Below are positions 1 to 8,400 of a stretch of 8,780 nt of DNA, in pieces; position 1 is the stretch's first letter, and each line of letters starts with the position of its first letter. The position numbers and the translations under genes are program-made. The notes beneath the pieces were generated by a model that had not been told where the DNA came from, ran no database searches, and was given only the letters and a program-made list of their open reading frames with translations. The stretch is taken from positions 1 to 8,780 of the forward strand of contig JAFDWI010000231.1 of assembly GCA_018268545.1 (NCBI GenBank), written 5' to 3'. Source of the stretch: Actinomycetota bacterium. GTDB taxonomy: Bacteria > Actinomycetota > Acidimicrobiia > Acidimicrobiales > Iamiaceae.

Positions 1-450
1 CTCGCGAGATCCCGAAATCGTGTACACCAGCTCGGCGCTGGGCGTGTCCCCGCCGTCTTCGAATACGTTGGCGAGGACGACTTCCTCGTGGCGCGTCTTG
101 ATCATGTTCTTGAGCAGCCGGGCGTACCCGGACTTCCCGCTGCCGTTGTCTCCGTAGATGATCGTGAGACCATCTCCGCCGAAGGTCAGTGTTTCGCCAT
201 CGATGAGTGCGTTGACGCAATTCAGACTTCCAAGCTCTACGAGCTGGACCTGGTCCGCGGTCCCGTGCCTGATTGAGAGCGTTGAGCTCCCCGCCGCCGT
301 GGCGGTCCCCGTGGCAGCGGCTACACGGTCCGCGAGAGACTCCAGATCAGCGTCAGTGAACTCGCGCCCGTCGGCGAGCTCAGCCAGGACCTCCTGTTGC
401 CACAGGGGACGCGTTGCTGCCCATTCGCGCACGTCGTCTTCGATCGTCAT
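1..450 (-). CDS. AAA/SMC-like ATPase, N-terminal part (cut by window edge)
   Basis: The first 150 residues of a larger protein are visible; the frame is open to base 1, so the C-terminus lies outside the window. A P-loop GDNGSGKS is at residues 100-107, preceded by a beta-strand-like LTIIYG and followed by GYARLLK, the arrangement seen in ABC/SMC-type and OLD-like ATPases that often sit in defence operons. Residues 1-50 look like a helical module of the pattern W..RP.WQQ..L..L..G..(F/L)(T)..D...L, which I recall at the N-terminus of other large bacterial NTPases; this is weak recognition. The ATG at 450 is chosen because GGAGG (465-461) lies 10 bases upstream and no better in-frame start is seen. 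It begins 32 bases after the SF1 helicase stop codon, so it is probably co-transcribed and acts with it. Whether a nuclease domain (TOPRIM, HNH) follows cannot be known here. The ATPase call is firm; the family is open. Confidence 0.85.
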   Translation of the reverse strand, partial: MTIEDDVREWAATRPLWQQEVLAELADGREFTDADLESLADRVAAATGTATAAGSSTLSIRHGTADQVQLVELGSLNCVNALIDGETLTFGGDGLTIIYGDNGSGKSGYARLLKNMIKTRHEEVVLANVFEDGGDTPSAELVYTISGSRE

Positions 451-482
451 CGTTCGCTCACCTCCGGGCCACTCGCACAGCG

Positions 483-1949
483 TCAAGGCTCTGGTTCGCG
501 GTCGGGGAAGACGAAGGTCGTGAGGCTGTCCTTCGCTCGGCTGAACGGGATCCGGAAGAGGCGGAAGCGGTTGTAGCTGTACTGCCCGCTTCCCTCGAAC
601 CCTGAATCGATGTTCGAGTACAGAGTCTCGCCCAGGGTCATGAGCACGTGCTGGTACTCGAGGCCCTTCACCTGTTGCAGGTCGTCGGTCGAGCACCGGT
701 GCGAGGAGACAGCATCGATTCGAGCGAGCCAAGTGGGGTTGATGTCGGCGAGAGGGTCCTGGACCACGAGTAGTGGGGGCCAATGGTTCCAGAGCCGTCC
801 CTGACGTCGAAGTCGATAGATGTATCGCCAGTACTCCTCCCACTCGTTCCAGTCAGGGTCGCGGGTCGTCTGGATGGCCCCGGACGGGTTGACGAACTCG
901 AGGTTGTTCACCTTGCCGGTCAGAATCGCACGGTCCGACGCGTGGCGCTGCTTCTTGTCCTCGCGTAGGAAAGGCGACGACGCAGCGACGACCTGGGCCA
1001 CGTGCATCGCTGCCTCCCCTACGGCTTCCTTCTGCCGGTAACACGACGAGAACCAGAACGTCTCGACCGCGCAGCTGTCCTCGAACGCATCGAGTGCGTC
1101 ATCGGTCACCGAATCGGCCATCTGCAGCGGATCGAATCCAAAGACCACCGATGACCAAGGGAAGCCCGTCATCAACAACTTGAGGTCTTCCAGCGAGCCG
1201 GGGTCATCAACCAGGATCACCTCGGGAGCGTCGCGAGGGTGACCGTCGGCGATCGACGATCCGACCAACACGTACGACGACAGGTCCCACCCGGTCGAGT
1301 TCTCGATCTGATTCACGACGGAAGGCGGGGCCTTCAACTTCAGCCGCATTCCCAGGCCGTCCTCCTCGACGAGCGCGAGCTGTTTGAGGAGCCAGACGAG
1401 GATGGTCGTCTTGCCGGTACCGGGGCCACCCAACAGGCCCGCGTGGAGGGGCACACCGTTGTCCCACGATTCAAGGATGGAAGTCTCCAGCCATTCCGCA
1501 GCCGCACTCTGTTCATCGTCCAGCCAGTAGATCCAGTCGGCCGTGTTCTCATTCGCGAAGTCGATGAACCCACGATCGTCGTCGTCAGGGAACAGCGAAA
1601 CTCGAGTGTCGAGTTCGAACTGGCGCGGGAGCGGCTGCGACTGCTCAGGCCACGGCGGCCGATCCTGCGCGACCTTCTTGACCAGTGAGTGGTCACCCAT
1701 TCTCCAGAGGATCAGTTCGCCGTTGTCGATCGCCAGCATCCTCGGTCCGCCTGCGAGGTCGATCTCGAGAACCCGCCCATCGAGTCCTGCAACCCGGTCG
1801 TAATGACGTCGCCAGCCACCGGCGTCCGCCTGGGCTCGACGCAGCAGGTCGTGGACCGCGCCCTCGGCAAGTGTCTGGAGGGAGACCCCGGCCTTGCGAT
1901 AGTCCCTCAGGAAAGTGGGCGCAGCCGTGACGGTCAACGACCCCCTCAT
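483..1949 (-). CDS. UvrD-like SF1 helicase with N-terminal RelE/ParE-like domain
   Basis: This 488-residue protein has two parts. Residues about 8-95 resemble the RelE/ParE toxin fold: a helical stretch (FLRDYRKAG, then LAEGAVHDLLRRA) followed by strands RVLEIDL, PRMLAID, GELILWRMG and a final HSLVKKV. Residues about 145-480 form an SF1 motor: Walker A GGPGTGKTT (174-182), Walker B VILVDDP (244-250), a motif III-like VVFGFDPLQ (268-276), a motif IV-like SSCYRQ (301-306), motif V VKGLEYQHV (428-435) and motif VI FSRAKDSL (469-476). At 488 residues it is much shorter than UvrD/Rep (about 670-720), leaving little room for the 1B/2B insertions. Motif II is unusual in reading DDP instead of DEAQ/DEFQ. 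The ATG at 1949 follows a G-run (1959-1954) by 4 bases, a poor ribosome site. It starts 43 bases after the methyltransferase stop, on the same strand. Motor activity on DNA is inferred; RNA cannot be excluded. Confidence 0.85.
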   Translation of the reverse strand: MRGSLTVTAAPTFLRDYRKAGVSLQTLAEGAVHDLLRRAQADAGGWRRHYDRVAGLDGRVLEIDLAGGPRMLAIDNGELILWRMGDHSLVKKVAQDRPPWPEQSQPLPRQFELDTRVSLFPDDDDRGFIDFANENTADWIYWLDDEQSAAAEWLETSILESWDNGVPLHAGLLGGPGTGKTTILVWLLKQLALVEEDGLGMRLKLKAPPSVVNQIENSTGWDLSSYVLVGSSIADGHPRDAPEVILVDDPGSLEDLKLLMTGFPWSSVVFGFDPLQMADSVTDDALDAFEDSCAVETFWFSSCYRQKEAVGEAAMHVAQVVAASSPFLREDKKQRHASDRAILTGKVNNLEFVNPSGAIQTTRDPDWNEWEEYWRYIYRLRRQGRLWNHWPPLLVVQDPLADINPTWLARIDAVSSHRCSTDDLQQVKGLEYQHVLMTLGETLYSNIDSGFEGSGQYSYNRFRLFRIPFSRAKDSLTTFVFPDREPEP

Positions 1950-1992
1950 CGTGCCCCCCGGCGGGCGGAGCCGCTGCAGTGGGTGTGGGTGA

Positions 1993-4900
1993 TCACGGCT
2001 TCGGGGCTTTGCGGTCGGCGGCGGTCGGGGCGGGGAGATCGGCAGCGTCGATGAGGTCGCCCGCCAGGATTTCGTCGACGAGTGCTGCCGCAGTCGGGGT
2101 GACCTGAACGGTGTGGTCGAGGATCGCGATGAGCTGAAGGAGCTCGTCGGTGAACGTCCAGCGGCTCGGGCGGATGTCGTCCAGCGGGCTGGACTTCTTA
2201 CCCTTCCGTTTGGCCATCCGGTATCCGAGCCAGGATTGGAGCGGCTTCAGACCGGACACGTCGAAGTTCCACACCGCCTCCGGCACGGGGCCGAACGTCC
2301 CCGTCCCAACCGTCAGCGTCTCGGTCTCTGCGTCGTACGAGCAAGTCTCCGGGTAGCCGCGGATCGGCCCGGTCTCGACGGCGGGGCCGGGCGGAAGCGC
2401 CTTCGACCCGGCCGGAGCGAAACGTTCGCCCCAGGTATGCCACCAGAGCAGATCTCGGCCGAGTTCGACGACACGATTGAACAGCCTCACGTCGGAGGTG
2501 ATCGGAACATGGACAGCGCCCGCACCCTCGGCCAGCTCGTCAGCGAAATGCTCGCTGAACGCGGCCGTGCCGCACAGGCCGTAGAGATACGCGACTAGAT
2601 CCTCCGCCGAAATCCCACCGCCAAGCGCATCACTCAGTGCGTCGAGCAGGCCGTCTGTAACGTTTGGTACTTTGCTCGCCGAATCACGGTACAGCGCTAG
2701 CACGGCCGTACCCCGGTTGTTGAAGACGTTTCTATCTGGGACGTAGGCGGCTGACATAAGCGACGGCCCGGAGCCCAGCTTTGACGACGTTAAGGAAAGC
2801 AAAAACAGCTGCCGATCCGATTGGTTCCGCCAGAGGACAGGGCGCGGATAGTCCGCCACTCGATGATCAGCTATCACCCACTGTCGGTCGAAGCTCCGAA
2901 ACGCGTATCTCCGATATCCCTCCGGCTCCGCGTCGCGATCAAGCCGCGACAGCGCCGTCAGATGGCCTTGCCCACCGAGCAACGGTGCTGGCGTGGACGA
3001 CGCCTGTCTGTCACGCGTTTCTTTCAGCAGGGTCCCTCGCTCACGCGGAATCGCGGACACCAGCTCGCTCCAGCGATGCTTGAGCACCCTCTGCGATGCC
3101 GAAATCACCCAGTTCCGCTTCGTTTCCGAACCCGAATGTCTCCAGGGCAACAAGTCAGTCACCGTTGGCCATGATGAATAGCCGTCGTTCAGCTGTGGCG
3201 TGAGCCTACCCATCGGCGCACCGTCGATCGCCTCGGCCTCCGACGGGTCGAACCGCAGTGTACTTAGCGCGTCGAACTTCGCCTGGCGTGTCCCAACAAT
3301 CCGCAGGTACCGTGCGTCGCACCCGTCAGTCGCGCGCCTTCCGGCGCGAATTCCGAAGCAAATCGCTACCGGAGTACGGATGTCGAACACGTTCTCTTCG
3401 ACCAAAGCGCCCCGGCCTTCGCCACCAAGGTCGACGATCCACAATTCGTCGAATACGTCCCGAAGGTGCTCGCGCAGGCCACTCATCGAAATGCCGTCGA
3501 GGTACGACGCCGCCGTGATGAACGCGACCACGCCCGGCCCCTCCGGCAACTGCGTCGCCTGCCAAGTGGCCCAACGCCAGAAGTAAACGTAGTCGTTGTA
3601 GAGGTTCTTGGTGTGTACGCCGAGGCCGGCGACTTTCATCGGCTCGGTCACCGCGTCGAGGAGCGGTGAGACCCCTGGCACGCCATACCGAACGACCCCA
3701 CCCTTGCGCTTCCCCATCTGCCCCGCGGCCCGCTGCTCTCGGTCGTACGGTGGGTTGCCGATCACAACCGTGAAACGTTCGTCGGTCTTCAACTCCGATG
3801 CTCGTTCACCCTCTGCGGCCACCGGGTCGAGCATCGTCGCGAACTGCGACTCGTTGCTCGGATGCTCCAGTGTGTCGGTCAGGCGAATGTTCGGTTCGAC
3901 CAGGTCCAACCCGTCGTCATCGAGCGCGAGCGCCACCTTCAGGTGAGCGATCGCGAACGGTCCCAGCATCAACTCGAACGCATGCATCGCGAGAAGCACG
4001 TGGGCCCGCAAATGTTCGGGCCAGTTCCCTTTCGGCCGTGCGGCGGTGAACGACCGACGGGCCTGACGCAGCCACTCCACCAGGAACGTGCCCGTGCCGG
4101 TCGCCGGGTCGATCATCGACACGAACGGTTTCTCGGGATCGATCCCAGCCGGCACCTCGATTCCCAGGTGTGCACACACCTCGGCCCACGTGGACGGGTC
4201 CGCGACGCCGAGCCCCAATCCGAATCGTTCGCGGAGGATCTGGTCGACCGTACGAACCATGAACGCCACAACCGGCTGCGGCGTGTAGAACGCGCCTGCA
4301 TCCGCGCGGAGCTTCGAGTCGTACCGCTTCAGGAACTCCTCGTAGAAGTGGATGACCGGATCCCCACCCTTCGCGGTGGAGCCGAACTGGTCGAGAATCG
4401 CCTCGACATTCGACGTTCGCAGATCGGCCACGAGTTGCTCGAGGCCGCTGCCTTCCAGATCGAGCGCGAGCGCCTCGTCATGCACCTGCTCGAAGAACGC
4501 CGTCAGGAACGGGTTCGCCAACGGAACCGCAGTCAACACCGGCGACACGCCGAATCCGTCCGGGTCGGTCACCCGGGCCGAGAGCACCCCGTACACCAGC
4601 GTCTGCGCGCACATGTCGGCGAACCGGTCGCCATCCACCCCGGCGACCAGCTGGGTCCTGACATCCTCGAGCAGATCGCTGAAGGGACCCTCGCCGTCTT
4701 CTTCGTCGAGGGCCACGCCGATCTGGGCGCGCAGATCCACCGCCGTGGCAGCCATACGATCCGCGAGCCGGTCGGCCGACCGGATGACTTCGCCCGGGCG
4801 GAGCTTGAACGCGTCGCGCCAACTTGCCCGCCAGGCCTCGGGGTCGGCTTTGGCCTCGGTATCCGGCCAAGCGAGACGGGGCAACAGCTCGGTCGCGACA

Positions 4901-5403
4901 CGACGGAGGTAACGATCCGGGGCGCGCGCCGGCTGCCACGGGAGCGAACGGATCTCGGGCGTCGAGGTCTCCGAATCGAAGAACGCCAACAGATGCATCT
5001 CCACCCCATCCGACGCCTGAGTGGTGACGACGAACAGCAGATCGTCCCGCTCCCACGTCGGTCGGCTGGGGCCGTGTGCGCCGCGCTTCTTGGTCACCAA
5101 TGCTTGGAGCAATCTCCGCAGCGGTGTCACCAGCAACCGCTCGCCGGTCAGATCGACGAAGAAGATTCCCCACGGCTGCGATGCAGTCAACGGCCGAAGC
5201 TGACGGATCCGGGCGATGCGCTTCACCTGGTCGGCAGGAATGCCCAGCTCATCGGCCTCCCAATCGAAGGTGATGTCCTCGAGATCCTCGTTGACGAGCT
5301 GGGCCTCGTCCAGCGGCCAACCGAGCTCCCCGGCCAGGTACGCGCAGAGCTGAGCAAACGTACGGATCTCGCGAAGCTTCCTCCAGGTCTCGTCGCCGCT
5401 CAC
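1993..5403 (-). CDS. Type ISP-like N6-adenine DNA methyltransferase with C-terminal target recognition domain
   Basis: The 1136-residue protein carries the gamma-type N6-adenine methyltransferase signature: GAFYTPQPVV (370-379), AdoMet motif I DPATGTGTF (432-440) and catalytic motif IV NPPY (550-553). The C-terminal third matches the type ISP specificity-domain pattern I know, including AYLYGLCGTAAFSEHFADEL (938-957), LKPLQSWLGYRMAKRKGKKS (1052-1071) and the downstream W.FTDEL.QLI.ILDHT (1082-1098). Residues about 740-900 probably make base contacts. Residues 1-340 hold no motif I recognise; no Mrr-like nuclease and no helicase motifs are present, unlike single-chain LlaGI/LlaBIII enzymes of about 1570 residues, so these functions probably come from the upstream neighbour. 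The start chosen is GTG at 5403, with GGAGG 7 bases upstream and a GTGA overlap with the helicase stop; the frame stays open to 5700, but that part lies within the helicase gene. It likely methylates host DNA at the recognition site. An alternative is a DrmMI-like enzyme of a DISARM relative. Confidence 0.93.
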   Translation of the reverse strand: MSGDETWRKLREIRTFAQLCAYLAGELGWPLDEAQLVNEDLEDITFDWEADELGIPADQVKRIARIRQLRPLTASQPWGIFFVDLTGERLLVTPLRRLLQALVTKKRGAHGPSRPTWERDDLLFVVTTQASDGVEMHLLAFFDSETSTPEIRSLPWQPARAPDRYLRRVATELLPRLAWPDTEAKADPEAWRASWRDAFKLRPGEVIRSADRLADRMAATAVDLRAQIGVALDEEDGEGPFSDLLEDVRTQLVAGVDGDRFADMCAQTLVYGVLSARVTDPDGFGVSPVLTAVPLANPFLTAFFEQVHDEALALDLEGSGLEQLVADLRTSNVEAILDQFGSTAKGGDPVIHFYEEFLKRYDSKLRADAGAFYTPQPVVAFMVRTVDQILRERFGLGLGVADPSTWAEVCAHLGIEVPAGIDPEKPFVSMIDPATGTGTFLVEWLRQARRSFTAARPKGNWPEHLRAHVLLAMHAFELMLGPFAIAHLKVALALDDDGLDLVEPNIRLTDTLEHPSNESQFATMLDPVAAEGERASELKTDERFTVVIGNPPYDREQRAAGQMGKRKGGVVRYGVPGVSPLLDAVTEPMKVAGLGVHTKNLYNDYVYFWRWATWQATQLPEGPGVVAFITAASYLDGISMSGLREHLRDVFDELWIVDLGGEGRGALVEENVFDIRTPVAICFGIRAGRRATDGCDARYLRIVGTRQAKFDALSTLRFDPSEAEAIDGAPMGRLTPQLNDGYSSWPTVTDLLPWRHSGSETKRNWVISASQRVLKHRWSELVSAIPRERGTLLKETRDRQASSTPAPLLGGQGHLTALSRLDRDAEPEGYRRYAFRSFDRQWVIADHRVADYPRPVLWRNQSDRQLFLLSLTSSKLGSGPSLMSAAYVPDRNVFNNRGTAVLALYRDSASKVPNVTDGLLDALSDALGGGISAEDLVAYLYGLCGTAAFSEHFADELAEGAGAVHVPITSDVRLFNRVVELGRDLLWWHTWGERFAPAGSKALPPGPAVETGPIRGYPETCSYDAETETLTVGTGTFGPVPEAVWNFDVSGLKPLQSWLGYRMAKRKGKKSSPLDDIRPSRWTFTDELLQLIAILDHTVQVTPTAAALVDEILAGDLIDAADLPAPTAADRKAPKP

Positions 5404-8400
5404 TTCGAAACCTCCATCCAACATTCGAGGCGCGGCTTGGGCGCGTCGAGCGGCGCCCCGACCATCTTCAGGTACGAGTTCTTGATGCGCTTGTTCACGA
5501 CCTTCCGCGCCTTGACGAGGTCGGCCTCGTCGGCCTTCGTCACTCTCGGCGTGGAAGGATCGGATCGAATCGAATCGGCGATCTCGGGTGCTGCCTCGAT
5601 GACATCGCCACTGTCCGCGTCGACGAAGTACCAGCGAGTCGGCCCCGCGTCGTAGGTGAACGCGTCGGCATCCTGGTCGAATGCCGGCAGGGAATAGCAC
5701 AGGAACACGCCACGCCGTGCGCCATCGTCCTGCTGGCGCCCCGAGAAGACCGACCCCGGGAGCCGGTCGAGCCGATCGGCCAGGCCGGAGTCATCACGAA
5801 GGAGCGCCTGGTACTCGAGCTGGAGATCCTCGACCCGGGTCTTCGTTCCCTCATAGGCAGCGTTGAACTCCTTGAGCGGATCGAACGTGTCATCGGGCGT
5901 CAACAACTTCCGACCCTCGATCCCCAGGGTCTTGGAAATAACGAGTGTCTTGTTGGTGACCTTCTCGAAAAGGAGCAGGAGTCGCTCGAGCTCATCCGGC
6001 GGGAGGAAGTTCCAGTAGACGACAGTGCCGCGGTCACCAGCCAACTCCGGGTGATCGACTTTCAGTCGCGCCTCGGTCTCCGGGTCCATGCGCCGGTCGA
6101 CACGACCGATGCGCTGCATGAGCCGGACCGGGTTCCAGTGCAGGTCGTAGTTGATCAGGCGGGTCGCGTCCTGCAGGTTCAAACCCTCCGACAGCACGTC
6201 GGTCGAGACGAGCACGCGGATCTCGGATATCCCCTTTTCGGCGAGCTCACCCGACGATGAGCCGTTGTAGTAGGGCGAGAAACGTCGAATCACCTCCGCG
6301 CGATTCACCCCCGAGCCGCCGTCGAGTTCAGCGACCCCGTCGACGCCCGCCTTCGCCAACTCGGTCGCAAGATAGCGGGCCGTGTCGGCGAACTCCGTGA
6401 AGATCAGCACCTTTCGACCGGCAAGCTCCTTGGTCTTCAACAGCGAGACGAGGCGCTTAAGTTTGTCGTCCTTGGCGGGGGTGAACGTGCGAAGCACGTC
6501 CATGAACCGCGTGATCTCGTCGAGATCCAGGTAGACCTCATCGATGATCTCATCCACGTTGTACTCGTCACGTGACAGCACCTCGGCTGCCTCCAGGAAC
6601 TCCGGAGGGACGATGTCCTCCTCTTCATCACCGTCCGCGGACGATTCACCGTCACCTGCCGAACCGAGATCGAACCCGAGCTGGGTGTACGGGTGATAGT
6701 CGAGCACCTTGGCGTGCTGCCGCTTCCACCGGTCGAGCCGCTTCTCATCTGCGGCGCCTTCGACGTTCACCTCGACGAACGCGAGCAACTTGCGCAGCAT
6801 GCGATCGAGCGAACACTCGAAAGCGTGCGCGGAGGACTCGAATCGTTTCAAGAACTGTGTGCGGATCAGCCCGACGACCTGCTTCTGCCGGTTCTCGACG
6901 AAGGGGTCGATGTCGCTGTCCGGACCGGTGTAGTAGGCGAGCGGATAGTAGATCGGAAGCGAGAAGAGTGGATCCTGCTTCTGGAACGCCATCTCGAACT
7001 GGTCGAGGACATTGCCATACGCCTTGCGGATCGAATAGTCGGCAACGACCGGGCCTTCGCGTACCGGGAAGATCGCGGACTCGCCGGTCTCCTGGATCTG
7101 ACTGGCCTTCGCATACGCGCGACTGCGCTGCACGACCAGCGCCTCGAACACCGGGTCCCCCGCCAACACCTCTTCGGCCTCGACCGCCAGCCCCTCGTCC
7201 GCCGCCTGCGGTTGGCCTCCGAGGGACGCTTGAAGATGCTTCTCCAGATTGTTGAAGTGGGCCGTGAGGTTGTTCACGCCGAGGGTCTTGGCGAAATACG
7301 CGTCATCCTTACGCGAGAACAACTCGACCATGTGTCGGAAATCCGACAAACGGTTGTTGATCGGGGTCGCCGTGAGCAGGTACAAGGATTTCGACCGCTC
7401 CGAGGCGTCCAGGATCCTGAACAGCCGGCGGTACCGACTCAGGTCTTCCCACGGGTCATCCTCCTCGCCGGCCCGACCCGTGTTGCGGAAGTGATGGGCC
7501 TCGTCGACGATCACGACGTCGGCCAACTCGGTCATCCGCCGGAAACGATCAGGGAAGTCCCCACCACGATTCAGATCGGTGTGGGCGAAGATCGCGAGGT
7601 TGGAGAAGTCCGCTCCCCCGCCGACCCCGCCGATGTGCGGAAGCCACTTCTTCAGATGCGGCGCCCACACACCCTCGACCGCAGCCTTGGGTGCGAAGAG
7701 CGCGACCCGCTTGTTCTCGTGCAAGACCAACCGCTCGATGAGCATGAGTCCGACAAACGTCTTGCCCAGGCCGACCCCGTCGCAGAGGAATGCGCCACCG
7801 AACTGCTTGGCGATCTTCATCATCGCCCAGTACGCCTCCTTCTGGTAGAGGTCGAGATAGCCGAACATCTTCGAACGGGACTCGTCCCACTCACCACCGG
7901 TCAGTTCATGCCCACCGAAGTACGCGTGCAACGCCTTCGCGTAGACGTCGAACGGCGTGTACAGCGCCGTATGCCGAGTGATGGTGGACAGCACCTCTTC
8001 GGTCACCGGTTCGGCCTCGGCCCAATGGTGCTCGAACCAACGCTGCAGCTGCGCGACCTCGCGCCCGCTCTGCACCTGGATATTGAGCTCGATGTTCTGG
8101 GTGAGACCGGGGCGGGTGAAGTTGGACGAGCCGACGAGCGCCTGTGCACCCACCACGTCGAGCTTGGCGTGGGTGATGTACGCCTTCGCGTGGAACTTGT
8201 CCTCTCGGTACACGCGGCACTCGATCTGCCCAGATTTCAACGCCTCGACGATCGCGTCGACACCGCGCAAGAACGGGTTCTCGCCCTTTTCGCTCTCGAT
8301 GCTGTCATCGAGGAAGGTCGTGCGGTCACGGAGGGCCTCGGCGAACGCTCGCTTCGTCTTCAACGTGACCTGGTCACCCATGAGGATGCGGATCTTGTCG

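Noticed and set aside
1950..1992. G/C-rich gap between methyltransferase and SF1 helicase as a terminator
   Set aside because: There is no stable hairpin followed by a T-run on the minus strand; the gap only holds a G-run ahead of the ATG.
3862..5655. A 597-codon open frame on the plus strand
   Set aside because: It lies antisense to the methyltransferase and the end of the helicase, is rich in Arg/His/Glu without domain patterns, and fits a codon-bias shadow.
5404..5700. Upstream extension of the methyltransferase frame to an ATG at 5700
   Set aside because: The 99 extra residues are Arg/Gly-rich, lie wholly inside the helicase coding region, and the GTG at 5403 has a well-spaced ribosome site.
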